64,000 nucleotides of DNA from Mycobacterium sp. URHB0044 (GCF_000620625.1 NZ_JIAW01000005.1:1-64000), one strand, 5' to 3'. Positions 34,410-43,647 are shown, counted from the stretch's first letter. Translations and numbers: made by a program. Notes: a model not told the origin generated them from the sequence alone.

Positions 34410-35864
34410 ATGAATAGCAAGACCGATTCCGTGCCGCTCAATGGCGCGGTGTACTGGCTGGACGAGGCGTTGGCCATCGAGGACCAGCCGGCGTGTCCGC
34501 CACTGGTCGGAGAGGTCACCGCAGATGTATGCATCGTCGGGGGCGGCTACTTAGGTCTGTGGACTGCGATCGAGATCCTGGAGCAGGCGCCCGATACCCG
34601 GGTCGTCCTAATCGAGGCCGACGGTTGTGGATTCGGAGCCAGCGGCCGAAACGGCGGCCAGACGACCGGTTGGCACGACGAGTTGGACGTGCTAATCCGC
34701 CTTTATGGTGTCGAGGAGGGGCTTCGCCTTGCGCAGCGGTCGTCTTGGGCCATCGATCGTGTCGTCGACTTCTGTGACCAGTATGAGATCGATGCCCATA
34801 TTCGCCGGCACGGTATGACCAAGGCTGCTGTCAACAAGTACCAGATCGGCAAGTGGCGCAACGCTGTTCAAGCGTGTGACGACCATGGCCGCGGCGATCT
34901 TCTGGTTGAGGTCGACGGTCTCGAACTGCGTCGCCGCACCGGGTCTCCGTTGCCATTGTCTGGGGCTACGCAGACCGACGGCGCTACCCTGCAACCGGCG
35001 CTCCTGGCGCGTGGGCTGCGCCGTGTCGCCCTGCAGTTGGGTGCGAAGATCTATGAGGGCACGCCGATGGCGGGACTGAGCCGTTCACAGCCTGCCCAGG
35101 TGCGCACCACCGCAGGCTGTGTGACCGCGGATCAGGTCGTGCTCGCGATCGGGGCCTGGATGGGCCAGGTGCGTGAGCTGCGACGCGCCTTCGTCCCGAT
35201 CGGAAGCTCGATCGTGGTGACCGAACCCCTGGGCAAGCGACTACTTGATCGTCCGTTCGCCAACGGCTCAGGCTTTGGAGACCAACGGCTTTCAGTGCAT
35301 CACATGCAGGTAACGCCTGACGGTCGACTGATCTTCGGCCGCGGCGGGGGCCCGCTGGGACCCGCGGGCAAGATCACCCCTTCCGTTCTCTACGACCCCC
35401 GGTCGATGCGATCGATCGCCAAGGATCTGCGCCGTTGGTTCCCAGACCTGGCCGATGCGAAGATCACCCACGCCTGGAGTGGCGCCGTGGACCGTGCCCC
35501 TAGCCACCTCCCGTTCCTCGGGCACCTCGGCGACCACAGCAACATTCATTACGCAAGTGGCATCTCGGGCAACGGCGTGGCCCCGACGGCCTACCTTGGC
35601 CGCGTGCTGGGCCGGATGGTCCTGAACATGGAGGACGCAGACACCCGATCGCCGTTGACCCACGGACCCACAGAATACTTGCCGCCCGAGCCGTTCCGGT
35701 CTGTCGGTGGGGCCGTCGTACGGGCGATGGTGGAGCGCATCGAGAATCTTCAAGAGATGGGGCTCAGGCTCAATGTCAACAAGCCCATGAAGAAGCTGAT
35801 CTCGACCACCACACCGCGCTTACTGGAACCGCGCCTTTGGGGTCGCGGCGATGCCAACCGCTGA
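34410..35864 (+). CDS. FAD-dependent amine/amino acid oxidase (DAO family, PuuB-like)
   Basis: 484 residues. The FAD motif DVCIVGGGYLGLWTAIEILE is followed by VVLIEADGCGFGASGRNGGQTTGW, the GASGRNGG stretch typical of PuuB/YgaF-like oxidases, and the C-terminal FAD contacts AWSGAVDRAPSHLPFLG ... ASGISGNGVAPT. Members oxidatively deaminate secondary or gamma-glutamylated amines. 82 bases after the GMC gene, with a GGAG site, in the same operon; 11 bases before the kinase. Confidence 0.87.
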   Translation: MNSKTDSVPLNGAVYWLDEALAIEDQPACPPLVGEVTADVCIVGGGYLGLWTAIEILEQAPDTRVVLIEADGCGFGASGRNGGQTTGWHDELDVLIRLYGVEEGLRLAQRSSWAIDRVVDFCDQYEIDAHIRRHGMTKAAVNKYQIGKWRNAVQACDDHGRGDLLVEVDGLELRRRTGSPLPLSGATQTDGATLQPALLARGLRRVALQLGAKIYEGTPMAGLSRSQPAQVRTTAGCVTADQVVLAIGAWMGQVRELRRAFVPIGSSIVVTEPLGKRLLDRPFANGSGFGDQRLSVHHMQVTPDGRLIFGRGGGPLGPAGKITPSVLYDPRSMRSIAKDLRRWFPDLADAKITHAWSGAVDRAPSHLPFLGHLGDHSNIHYASGISGNGVAPTAYLGRVLGRMVLNMEDADTRSPLTHGPTEYLPPEPFRSVGGAVVRAMVERIENLQEMGLRLNVNKPMKKLISTTTPRLLEPRLWGRGDANR

Positions 35865-35875
35865 GGAAGACCATC

Positions 35876-36910
35876 GTGAGCGTTGATCCTCTGACCGTGG
35901 CGTCGGCACAGGTGCCAGAGACCGAGGCCCAACGAATATCGGCCGAACACTTCGACATCCCTGGAAAGGCCTTCCGGCTCGCAGGAGAGAAAGACCAGAT
36001 CTTTCGCATCGAGTCCGAGCGCGCAGGAGAGAGCTACTTCCTCAAAATTGCTCACGAAAGCGAGCCGGAAGCCGCTTACGGACTCGTCACCCGGGCATTG
36101 ACGCATGTCGCCGATGCGTCACCTGCAGTGCCGGTGCCCCGCATCGTGCCCGACGTCAATGGCGCTGCACAACTTGCCGTTTCGGTCCTCGGTGGCCCGC
36201 TGCGGTGGACCAGGTTGACGACCTACATGCCCGGTCAACTGCTGAAGACGGTTGTTGTGACGCCAGTGATGCGACGCAACGTCGGCCGCGCTCTCGCGCA
36301 GTTGGCCGTGGCGTTGGAATCGTTCAATGATCCGGCCGCCGAACGACGAGTAGGCTGGGACATCGCCCATGCTGGCGACGCGTACCGAATGTTGGATGAG
36401 CTAGATGACATCGAAGACCGCGATCTGTTGCTTCGCATATTCGAGCACCACATGGCCGTCATTGGACGTCGAGTCGCTGAGCTCCGCCGTCAACCCGTTC
36501 ACAACGACCTGAACACCGACAACATTCTGGTCGACCCCGAGAATGATCAGGTTTGCGGGCTGATCGACTTCGATGATCTGACTGTGTCGCAGGTCATCAA
36601 CGATCTCGCAGTAGCCGCTGCCGGCCATATCGCGGATGATTCCGACCCACTGACGCCCGCACTGGAAGTGGCCCGCGGGTATCACAGCATTTCGCCGCTG
36701 GAACCCAGCGAGCTGGCGCTGTTACCGGCGCTGATGACGGTCCGGCTCGCAATGTATCTCGTGATCGGCAACTGGCGCGCTCGGCGTTTTCCTGAGAACC
36801 GCCAGTACATCCTGCGCAAAGCTCCGTTGGTGCGTGCGCAGATGCGCCGACTTACCGATGTGCCTGCGAGTGCCGCCATCGAACAAGCCATGCAAGTACG
36901 CAACCGCTGA
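35876..36910 (+). CDS. APH-type kinase, candidate amino-alcohol/hydroxylysine kinase
   Basis: 344 residues from the GTG at 35876, with GAGGAAG upstream. Protein-kinase-like APH fold: FRIESERAGESYFLKIAHES (ATP Lys), the catalytic loop VHNDLNTDNILVD and metal loop GLIDFDDL. In animals and some bacteria an APH-type kinase works with a class-III PLP phospho-lyase (hydroxylysine kinase with phosphohydroxylysine lyase). Here the PLP gene follows after 11 bases. So the likely reaction is phosphorylation of a hydroxylated amine, not antibiotic resistance. Substrate inferred. Confidence 0.8.
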   Translation: MSVDPLTVASAQVPETEAQRISAEHFDIPGKAFRLAGEKDQIFRIESERAGESYFLKIAHESEPEAAYGLVTRALTHVADASPAVPVPRIVPDVNGAAQLAVSVLGGPLRWTRLTTYMPGQLLKTVVVTPVMRRNVGRALAQLAVALESFNDPAAERRVGWDIAHAGDAYRMLDELDDIEDRDLLLRIFEHHMAVIGRRVAELRRQPVHNDLNTDNILVDPENDQVCGLIDFDDLTVSQVINDLAVAAAGHIADDSDPLTPALEVARGYHSISPLEPSELALLPALMTVRLAMYLVIGNWRARRFPENRQYILRKAPLVRAQMRRLTDVPASAAIEQAMQVRNR

Positions 36911-36921
36911 AAAGGAAACTA

Positions 36922-38253
36922 ATGTCTCCAATGAGTCTGATGCCGAACGGCTTTGATCCGGCAACCCTGAGCGATCTTGCCCCCGAGCTACAGGCGATGG
37001 TAAGTCGGCGTCAGGAGGTCCTGGGGCCAAGCATGAAGTTGTTCTATCGCAATCCCGTTGAGGTCGCTCGCGCGTCCGGGGTGTACCTGTATGACTCATA
37101 CGGCAATACCTACCTCGACGCGTACAACAACGTCCCCTGCGTGGGGCACTGCCATCCGCATGTCGTTGAGGCGATTTCAAAGCAGGCGGGCATCCTCAAC
37201 AGCAACACCCGTTACCTCACCACTCAGGTTCTCGACTACAGCGAGCGGTTGCTCGCCACCCACGCGGCGGGCTTGGACAAGATCATGTACGCATGCTCTG
37301 GCAGCGAGGCCAATGATCTGGCTATGCGCATCGCGCGGTACGCGACAGGAAACGAAGCGGTCATCGTGACCTCGAATGCCTACCACGGCATCACGGCGGC
37401 GATCGCCGAGATGTCGCCGAGCCTCGGTAGCAAGGTGCCGTTGGGTGCCCGGACTGTTCGGGTACCCGCACCACCCCAGGTCGCCGAAGGAGACCCCGTC
37501 GAGGCTGGCCGCCTATTTGCCGCGAACGTCGAAGCCGCCGTCGCACATATCGAGCGCCACGGGATGCGCCTGGCCGCCCTGATGGTCGATACCCTCTTCG
37601 CAAGTGACGGGTTGGCGCCGGAGCCTGCGGGCTTTCTTGCGCCCGCCGTCGACGTAGTGCACCGGGCCGGCGGACTCTTCATTGCCGACGAAGTGCAGGC
37701 TGGTTTCGCACGCAGTGGTGACGCCATGTGGGGCTACCAGCGTCACGGGATCACACCCGACATCGTCACCATGGGCAAGCCCATGGGCAACGGTCTGCCG
37801 ATCTCGGCGGTTGTCGCGAACGACGCGCACTTGGAGCAGTTCGGCAAGGACATCCGCTATTTCAACACCTTCGCGGGAAATAGCGTATGCATCGCCGCTG
37901 CGGCCGCCACACTCGATGTCATCGAGAAGGAAGGGCTACTCGACAATTCGAAGAGGATCGGTGCCCAGATGCGTACCGGTCTGGCCGAGCTGTGCAAGAC
38001 CTACCCGTTCCTGATCGAGGCGCGCGGCGCCGGCCTGTTCCTCGCAGCCGACCTCGTGGACCCAGAGACGGGTGCCCCGGATGGTGATCGGGCCCTTGAG
38101 GTCGTCAACGGGCTGCGCGAGCGCCGGATCCTGGTGAGTGCCTCCGGTGTGAACGAGAACGGGCTGAAGGTCCGGCCACCGCTACCCTTCACGGCAAAGG
38201 ACGCCGACTTCTTCTTGACAGAACTTGACGGGGTGCTCGCCGCACTGGCATAG
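36922..38253 (+). CDS. Class-III PLP enzyme, AGXT2L-like (candidate phospho-lyase)
   Basis: 443 residues. Class III signature DEVQAGFARSG, PLP lysine in VTMGKPMGNGLPISAVV, and VPCVGHCHPHVVEAISKQAGILNSNTRYL, wording closest to the ETNPPL/PHYKPL (AGXT2L) branch, which eliminates phosphate and ammonia from phosphoethanolamine or phosphohydroxylysine. Adjacent to a kinase in the same operon. It could instead be an ordinary transaminase; branch assignment rests on the GKPMGNG and NVPxVGHCHP motifs. The product aldehyde would feed the nearby aldehyde dehydrogenases. Confidence 0.85.
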   Translation: MSPMSLMPNGFDPATLSDLAPELQAMVSRRQEVLGPSMKLFYRNPVEVARASGVYLYDSYGNTYLDAYNNVPCVGHCHPHVVEAISKQAGILNSNTRYLTTQVLDYSERLLATHAAGLDKIMYACSGSEANDLAMRIARYATGNEAVIVTSNAYHGITAAIAEMSPSLGSKVPLGARTVRVPAPPQVAEGDPVEAGRLFAANVEAAVAHIERHGMRLAALMVDTLFASDGLAPEPAGFLAPAVDVVHRAGGLFIADEVQAGFARSGDAMWGYQRHGITPDIVTMGKPMGNGLPISAVVANDAHLEQFGKDIRYFNTFAGNSVCIAAAAATLDVIEKEGLLDNSKRIGAQMRTGLAELCKTYPFLIEARGAGLFLAADLVDPETGAPDGDRALEVVNGLRERRILVSASGVNENGLKVRPPLPFTAKDADFFLTELDGVLAALA

Positions 38254-38376
38254 GTCCTCTGGCAGCAGAATTGGTCGCCCGGGGGACCAATTCTGTCTGT
38301 GGGTAACGCGGACCGCGTCGTCGGGATCCTCCCGGCCGGTCTGGAGTGGCGTATATGTCGCGTGGCGTCTATGTCG

Positions 38377-38388
38377 CTTGTCGACAGT
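38377..38388. promoter_or_regulatory. Weak regulon-like box upstream of GntR (2)
   Basis: CTTGTCGACAGT keeps TTGT-nn-ACA of the ATTGTnnACAAT motif but has lost the outer symmetry. It lies 99 bases upstream of the GntR start at 38487 and could be a low-affinity autoregulatory site. Confidence 0.35.
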
Positions 38389-38486
38389 TGACTATACTTA
38401 GAGCCCTGTACACCAGGGCAGCTCACACGTCGGCCGACGCTCAATGCTCCGGAGTTTTTGCACAGGCGAAGGAGAGCGCGTACGTA

Positions 38487-39182
38487 ATGGCATTCGACAA
38501 TGTTCCGTCGATCTCGCTGTCGACGGCCCCGGCCCGGATCGCGGACATTCTCAGGTCTTCCATCCTGGACGGCAGTTTCGCGCCGGGCTCTCAGCTGACC
38601 GAAGCCCAACTTGCAGAACGCCTGGACGTCAGCCGGGGCCCCGTGCGAGAAGCCATGCAGCGGCTCGTGCAGGAGGGCCTGCTCTCGACGAGGCCCCACC
38701 ACGGTATGTTCGTGGTGGAGTTGGGCGCATCAGACGTTCCGGACGTCTACCTTGCGCGTCGAGCGATCGAGAGTACGGCCGCCGTGCGGGTGATGGCACG
38801 CTCAGACAAGGCAAAGGCGTTGAAGGCCCTGGAGGCAGCGCTGACTGACCTTCGCAAAGCGATTACCAGCGGAGATTGGCGCGGCATCGTGTCGACAGAT
38901 CTGCGGTTCCACGAACTCTTGGTCGCCGAGGCCGGTAGCGAACGACTCAGTCGGATGTTCCGTACCCTCACCGCCGAAACGCAACTCTGCATGGCCGCGT
39001 TCCTGGAGGTTCGACTGGAATGGACCAAGGGCCTCGTGAAGGAATACAAGGAACTGCTTGCCGCGATGAAACGCGGTGACACGACCGGCGCACTGACTTG
39101 CATCGACCGACATTTCGAACTCGACGAGACACTGAGGTACTACGGAGACGTCGATTCCCATCTGCGGCACACCGACGCGTAG
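38487..39182 (+). CDS. GntR family regulator, FCD type (2); best candidate for the island operator
   Basis: 231 residues from the ATG at 38487, with AAGGAG upstream. wHTH: TAPARIADILRSSILDGSFAPGSQLTEAQLAERLDVSRGPVREAMQRLVQEGLLSTRPHHGMFV; FCD domain with STDLRFHELLVAEAGSERL and ALTCIDRHFELDETL (His/Asp ligands). It lies at the end of the GMC-DAO-kinase-lyase operon. Because GntR (1) has its own palindrome, this protein is the more likely reader of ATTGTnnACAAT. Direct evidence is lacking. Confidence 0.9.
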   Translation: MAFDNVPSISLSTAPARIADILRSSILDGSFAPGSQLTEAQLAERLDVSRGPVREAMQRLVQEGLLSTRPHHGMFVVELGASDVPDVYLARRAIESTAAVRVMARSDKAKALKALEAALTDLRKAITSGDWRGIVSTDLRFHELLVAEAGSERLSRMFRTLTAETQLCMAAFLEVRLEWTKGLVKEYKELLAAMKRGDTTGALTCIDRHFELDETLRYYGDVDSHLRHTDA

Positions 39183-39267
39183 TTCACGGAGGCCGGCGCC
39201 CGAAAACGTGCTGCCTCCCGTGAGCACGTTCTCGGGTCCGCCGGTGGTGACCTGTTGGACCGCTGCG

Positions 39268-40104
39268 TTACTGCATCGTGAACTGCTTGGCCAACTTCCG
39301 CATGCCGTCCTTGACCTTCGGCAGGGTGATCTCCGGATCGGAAATGCTGCTGCCGTGAGCACCGCAGACCAATTTGGTCGGATACTCAACGTCCAGCATG
39401 TGGTTGAGCTGAGCGATCTTGGGCTCCACGCTCTTGAGGCGTGACCAGTAGAGGGCGTACTCCAAGAAGATGCCGGTGAGTTCGGCGATCGGCAGGTCCG
39501 GGATCTCCTCGGCGAACTTTCCGCAGTGCTCCTCGCCGTGGTAGTGGCCGAATCCCATACCGTCGCTGGAAAAGAGCACCTGCTCCTGCACGTCGTAACC
39601 CCACAGCGTGTTCAGCAAGTCACGGAACACCGCCTCGACGAACTTGAACTCGCGATTGCCCAGATTGATCGAGTCTCCTGCCTCCTTGTGCATCAGGCGG
39701 TGCTCGTGCTGCGGGAAGATCAGGTGCTGATCGCGCATGTCTCCGACCGCGACAGCGTCTGGGTAGCGCTCGAGCAGCCGACCGAGATTACCGGAGTGGG
39801 TCACCTCCGGATGGGTCGGGAACACGTACTTCAGCGGGGCCAGGCCCTTGCCGACGAGCAACTCGTCGAGCTGCTTCTTCTCGACCTCCCAGTCTTTCGG
39901 GTGGCCGGTGTCGACGAGAAGGCTCGCGTCGTCACCGGACACCAGGAAGATTGCGGTGTAGGAGTGTTCGAGTTTTTCCTGTCCGGGCCACAGCATGCAG
40001 TCGCCAAGCCAGTGCACCCCGGGTGCGATCTGGCGGGGAAGAATCTTGCCCGCGGTGTTGTCGGGATCGTCGACGACACCGAACTGGTTGATGATCGCGG
40101 TCAT
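39268..40104 (-). CDS. MBL-fold / ODP-like protein with HPEVTH metal motif
   Basis: 278 residues from MTAIINQFGV at 40104. Metallo-beta-lactamase fold: LLVDTGHPKDWEV, then VFPTHPEVTHSGNLGRLL, which resembles the HxExDH site of oxygen-binding di-iron (flavodiiron-type) MBL proteins but with Thr in place of Asp; then VLFSSDGMGFGHYHGEEHCG, where the di-iron His/Asp ligands recur. No flavodoxin domain. Co-transcribed with the degenerate paralogue upstream (4-base overlap). A soluble oxidase or oxygen/NO-sensing role is possible; the substrate is unknown. Confidence 0.72.
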   Translation of the reverse strand: MTAIINQFGVVDDPDNTAGKILPRQIAPGVHWLGDCMLWPGQEKLEHSYTAIFLVSGDDASLLVDTGHPKDWEVEKKQLDELLVGKGLAPLKYVFPTHPEVTHSGNLGRLLERYPDAVAVGDMRDQHLIFPQHEHRLMHKEAGDSINLGNREFKFVEAVFRDLLNTLWGYDVQEQVLFSSDGMGFGHYHGEEHCGKFAEEIPDLPIAELTGIFLEYALYWSRLKSVEPKIAQLNHMLDVEYPTKLVCGAHGSSISDPEITLPKVKDGMRKLAKQFTMQ

Positions 40105-40925
40105 AGGATGTCCTCCATTTCCTTCAGCTGGCCCAAAGCGTTGTCGACCAGTTCGTGGTGGCGTTCGACGGTGTCGCGCCCTTGCAACACGCATCCGATG
40201 GTTGGGGCAATCGTCGTGATGTCGTGATTGGTGAAGACATCGTCGAGGAAGGCTCGCAAGGGGTCGGTGAATGCTGCGGCCAGCCAGTCGTACTTGGTCA
40301 GCAACTGAGCCTTGACATCGTCGGCAGTGGTGGTGTCGTTCTCCGCCGTGAGGACCTGGACGCCGGGCTTCGGTGCCATTCCGTGTGAAAAGGCATCCGA
40401 GGTGAAAAGGATGCCTGTCGCGGGATCGAACACCCACGCGCACGCCAGCAACTTCAGGCGTGCATCGATCAGTTCCACGGGTCGGCCCGGGACGGGCTCG
40501 ATGGTGGTGCCCTTCTTGTACACCCGGGGCTCGAAGTCAGGCACGCCGTCTTCGTCGCGGAACGTCGTCCAGTCCTGCGGCGGGAAGAACAGTTCGGCGT
40601 AAACGGCGTCGACGTTGAAGTTCCGAAGCAGGTGTTCGGTGTTACCCATGCTGTCGAACTCGACGGGGCGCGTCATGAGGATGGTCAGGCTGTCCAGCTC
40701 CAGATCTTGGAGTTGGCCAACGATCGAGTCGCCCATGACGGGCATCGAGGTGTCGACCATGATCCCGCGACTGCCCTGTTTGAGGACATAGGCGTTCAGC
40801 GCGGCCGAGCCCTTGGTGTCGGGTGGTATCCAGCTGATCCGGTTTTCGTGTTCGACGGTGCCGCCTAGTACATAGGCCTTGCCCTCGACCAAGGCGGCAG
40901 GGGAGGGGGCTGTGTGCAACTTCAT
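40101..40925 (-). CDS. Degenerate MBL/ODP-like paralogue lacking the histidines of the metal motif
   Basis: 274 residues. It parallels the downstream protein: IMVDTSMPVMGDSIV, then LTILMTRPVEFDSMGNTEHLL where the partner has THPEVTHSGN, then GILFTSDAFSHGM where the partner has SDGMGFGHYHG. Glu and Asp of the motif are kept but both His are lost, so it probably does not hold the standard di-metal site. It is likely a structural or heterodimer partner. Operator copy 5 is 30 bases upstream of its start; stop and next start overlap (ATGA). Confidence 0.7.
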   Translation of the reverse strand: MKLHTAPSPAALVEGKAYVLGGTVEHENRISWIPPDTKGSAALNAYVLKQGSRGIMVDTSMPVMGDSIVGQLQDLELDSLTILMTRPVEFDSMGNTEHLLRNFNVDAVYAELFFPPQDWTTFRDEDGVPDFEPRVYKKGTTIEPVPGRPVELIDARLKLLACAWVFDPATGILFTSDAFSHGMAPKPGVQVLTAENDTTTADDVKAQLLTKYDWLAAAFTDPLRAFLDDVFTNHDITTIAPTIGCVLQGRDTVERHHELVDNALGQLKEMEDIL

Positions 40926-40954
40926 ACCGGCGACGCTAGAACCAAGGGTCCAGT

Positions 40955-40966
40955 ATTGTCAACAAT
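40955..40966. promoter_or_regulatory. ATTGTCAACAAT operator, copy 5 (MBL pair)
   Basis: GTATTGTCAACAATGTAC, 30 bases upstream of the MBL-pair start. Together with copy 6 it occupies the divergent region between the MBL pair and the aldehyde dehydrogenase gene, 104 bp centre to centre. Confidence 0.78.
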
Positions 40967-41058
40967 GTACATTCTACCGTCAGTGACGTTAACCGTAGGT
41001 GACGTGTTTTCAGCAGCCGCGCCGTCCGGGCATTGCGTCGAGACATCGACTGTTGTAG

Positions 41059-41070
41059 ATTGTTGACAAT
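41059..41070. promoter_or_regulatory. ATTGTTGACAAT operator, copy 6 (aldehyde dehydrogenase)
   Basis: TAGATTGTTGACAATTAT, 70 bases upstream of the aldehyde dehydrogenase start at 41140. On the opposite strand it reads exactly ATTGTCAACAAT, so it is the same sequence as copies 1, 2, 3 and 5 inverted. Confidence 0.78.
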
Positions 41071-41139
41071 TATCGTAGTAACTACTCGGCATGGTCGCCC
41101 ATGGCTGTGTGGATGAAACAAGCCCAAGGAAGTTGATCG

Positions 41140-42543
41140 ATGACTGATACCGCAGTAGCTCCGACTCAGGCGGACGCGACGTTCGAGGTCGTCAATCCTG
41201 CCGATGGCACATCGCTTGCAGTGCTGCCGATGGATACCGATATCGATGCGGCAGTAGCGGCGGCGGCAGCGGCGCTGCCAGCATGGTCAGCCCTCACCCC
41301 GGGCGAGCGCAGCTCTTATCTGCTGCAGATCGCCGATCGGCTCGAAGAATATGGCGACGAGCTGGCCGAACTGGAGTCCCGCAACGTCGGTAAGCCGTTA
41401 AGTCATGCACGTGAAGAGATTTCACCGTCCGCGGATGCTATGCGGTGGGCCGCTGGCGCTGCTCGGTCGGCACACGGCCTGAACGCCGGAGAGTACGCAC
41501 CGGGGATTCTGTCCTACGCGCTGCGTGAGCCGATCGGCGTCGTCGGTCTGATTACACCGTGGAACTTTCCGCTCTTGGAGGCGATCTTCAAGCTCGCCCC
41601 GGCGTTGGCGGCGGGGAACACTGTGGTGCTCAAGCCCTCGGAGTTGACACCGCTGACCACAATCCGTTTCGCCGAACTGGTCGCAGACATTCTGCCCACC
41701 GGCGTCCTCACGGTCGTGCTCGGAGACGGTCGGGTGGGTGCCACGTTGGTCAGCCATCCGGGCGTCGGGTTGGTGTCGCTCACCGGCGATGTGTCCACAG
41801 GCATGAAGGTGGCGGCAAATGCCGCCTCGGGACTCAAGCGCGTACACCTCGAACTCGGCGGCAAGGCACCAGTTTTGGTCTTCGACGACGCGGATCTCGA
41901 AGCCACGGTGGCGGCTCTGGTCGCTTGCGGATTCGGCAATGCCGGCCAGGACTGCTGTGCCGCATGTCGAGTCATCGTTTCCGACGCGGTCTATGACGAC
42001 TTCGTCGACGCCTATGTCAGACGAATCGCAAATGTCGTTGTTGGTGATCCGTCGGACGACGCAACCGTCATGGGGCCGGTGGTATCGGCCAAGCAACTCG
42101 AACGTGTCATCGGTTTCGTCGATCGCGCGCGTGCGGATGGCGCGACGGTGCGCTGCGGCGGCGCCCGAGTAGATCGTGACGGGTACTTCTACGCGCCTAC
42201 GGTAATCACCGACGTCGACCAAAGCTCCGAGATCATTCAGAAAGAAGTCTTCGGGCCTGTCGTCACCATCCAGCGCGCTGCGGATGACGACCAAATGCTG
42301 CAGATGGCCAACGACGTCGTCTACGGGCTAGCGGCCAGTATCTGGACGAAGGATCTGGACCGCACGCAACGGATGACCGCGGCATTGGCTTTCGGCACGG
42401 TCTGGGTGAATCACCACCAGAACACGGTTCCCGAAATGCCTTTCGGCGGCTACGGCCATTCCGGCTATGGGAAGACCCTTTCGTCGATCTCGCTCGACGA
42501 CTTCAGCAACGTCAAGCACGTCATGGTGAAGCCGAAGGCCTGA
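41140..42543 (+). CDS. Gamma-aminobutyraldehyde-type aldehyde dehydrogenase
   Basis: 467 residues. ALDH motifs TPWNFPLLEAIFKLAPALAAGNTVVLKPSE, LTGDVSTG, HLELGGKAPV (Glu), GNAGQDCCAACR (catalytic Cys), EVFGPVVTIQR and the C-terminal WVNHHQNTVPEMPFGGYGHSGYGKTLSS. That last block resembles aminobutyraldehyde and betaine-aldehyde dehydrogenases. It oxidises an amino-aldehyde to the amino acid with NAD(P). Head gene of a unit with the 2-hydroxyacid dehydrogenase, behind operator copy 6. Confidence 0.87.
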   Translation: MTDTAVAPTQADATFEVVNPADGTSLAVLPMDTDIDAAVAAAAAALPAWSALTPGERSSYLLQIADRLEEYGDELAELESRNVGKPLSHAREEISPSADAMRWAAGAARSAHGLNAGEYAPGILSYALREPIGVVGLITPWNFPLLEAIFKLAPALAAGNTVVLKPSELTPLTTIRFAELVADILPTGVLTVVLGDGRVGATLVSHPGVGLVSLTGDVSTGMKVAANAASGLKRVHLELGGKAPVLVFDDADLEATVAALVACGFGNAGQDCCAACRVIVSDAVYDDFVDAYVRRIANVVVGDPSDDATVMGPVVSAKQLERVIGFVDRARADGATVRCGGARVDRDGYFYAPTVITDVDQSSEIIQKEVFGPVVTIQRAADDDQMLQMANDVVYGLAASIWTKDLDRTQRMTAALAFGTVWVNHHQNTVPEMPFGGYGHSGYGKTLSSISLDDFSNVKHVMVKPKA

Positions 42544-42675
42544 TCTGCGAAAGTAACCGGCAACCGATGGGCTCCCTGCAAAGGGTGTCACCCGTAGTTT
42601 CGGGTCGATCCCTAACATCTCGGCCGCTTGGGTAGAAGCCTGATTCGATATCGACAATAAGCGATTGGATCCAAT

Positions 42676-43647
42676 ATGAGTCGTCCCAATGTCGCAGTCA
42701 TCCGCCTTGAAGGCTCGGTGTTGCCACCAGCGTTTGCTGCGCTGGAGGCGAAAGCGAACATTTTCGACGTGTCCGACGAGAGAGGGCTGCGAGAGGCGGG
42801 CCAAAAGGCCGAGATCGCATTCATCTGGGATTTCAAGAGTGACCTCCTGCGAAAGTTCGGACCGGGAGACCTGCGCTGGATCCACACCAACAGCGTCGGC
42901 TTGGATGCTCTGCTAACCACCGAGATCGTGGACTCTGCAGTCACGATCACCAACACGCGTGGTGTGTTCGAACCGCCCATGGCGGAATGGGTACTCGCTG
43001 CGCAGCTGTACTTCGCCAAAGACCTCCGGCGTTCTGTCGAGTCCCAACGGGCCGCCCTATGGGACCATCGGGCCGTCGGAATGATTCGCGGTCGGCGCGT
43101 GCTATTGCTCGGACCTGGTGGTGTTGGGCGAGAGATCGCCTTGCTACTTCGCGCGGTGGGCATGGTGGTTGAAATCGTCGGTCGCTCCGCGCGTGAGGAC
43201 GCTGAGTTGGGGCCGATTCACGCGCTGTCCGATCTGCAATCCTTGTTGCCCCACGCCGATGACGTCGTCGTGGCGCTGCCGCTGACGCCGGAGACTAGCG
43301 GAGTCGTCGATGCTCAGTTCCTGGCGGGTATGAAGCCGGGATCGCGGCTGTTCAATGTCGGTCGCGGCCCCCTGGTGGACGAGGATGCGCTATTGGCGAG
43401 CCTGCGGTCCGGGCATATCGCCGCGGCCGGACTCGATGTCTTCGTGCAGGAACCGCTGGCGGCCGATTCTCCGTTCTGGGGAATGGAGAATGTGCTGGTC
43501 TCGCCGCACATGTCCGGCGATGTCATTGGATGGCAAGATAGTTCGGTTGCGCTCTTCCTTGACAATCTCGACCGCTGGCGTCGGGGGGCTCCGATGCTGA
43601 ACGTCGTGGACAAGCGCAACCTGCCGGTCACTACGACGACTTCTTGA
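42676..43647 (+). CDS. D-isomer-specific 2-hydroxyacid dehydrogenase
   Basis: 323 residues. NAD-binding motif LLLGPGGVGREIALLLRAVGM, and catalytic Arg in NVGRGPLVDEDAL, Glu in LDVFVQEPLAADSP, His in VLVSPHMSGD. It interconverts a 2-oxoacid and a D-2-hydroxyacid with NAD(P)H. It sits 132 bases after the aldehyde dehydrogenase. In context it could make or consume the substrate of the D-2-hydroxyacid:quinone oxidase at 24969-27839. Confidence 0.87.
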   Translation: MSRPNVAVIRLEGSVLPPAFAALEAKANIFDVSDERGLREAGQKAEIAFIWDFKSDLLRKFGPGDLRWIHTNSVGLDALLTTEIVDSAVTITNTRGVFEPPMAEWVLAAQLYFAKDLRRSVESQRAALWDHRAVGMIRGRRVLLLGPGGVGREIALLLRAVGMVVEIVGRSAREDAELGPIHALSDLQSLLPHADDVVVALPLTPETSGVVDAQFLAGMKPGSRLFNVGRGPLVDEDALLASLRSGHIAAAGLDVFVQEPLAADSPFWGMENVLVSPHMSGDVIGWQDSSVALFLDNLDRWRRGAPMLNVVDKRNLPVTTTTS

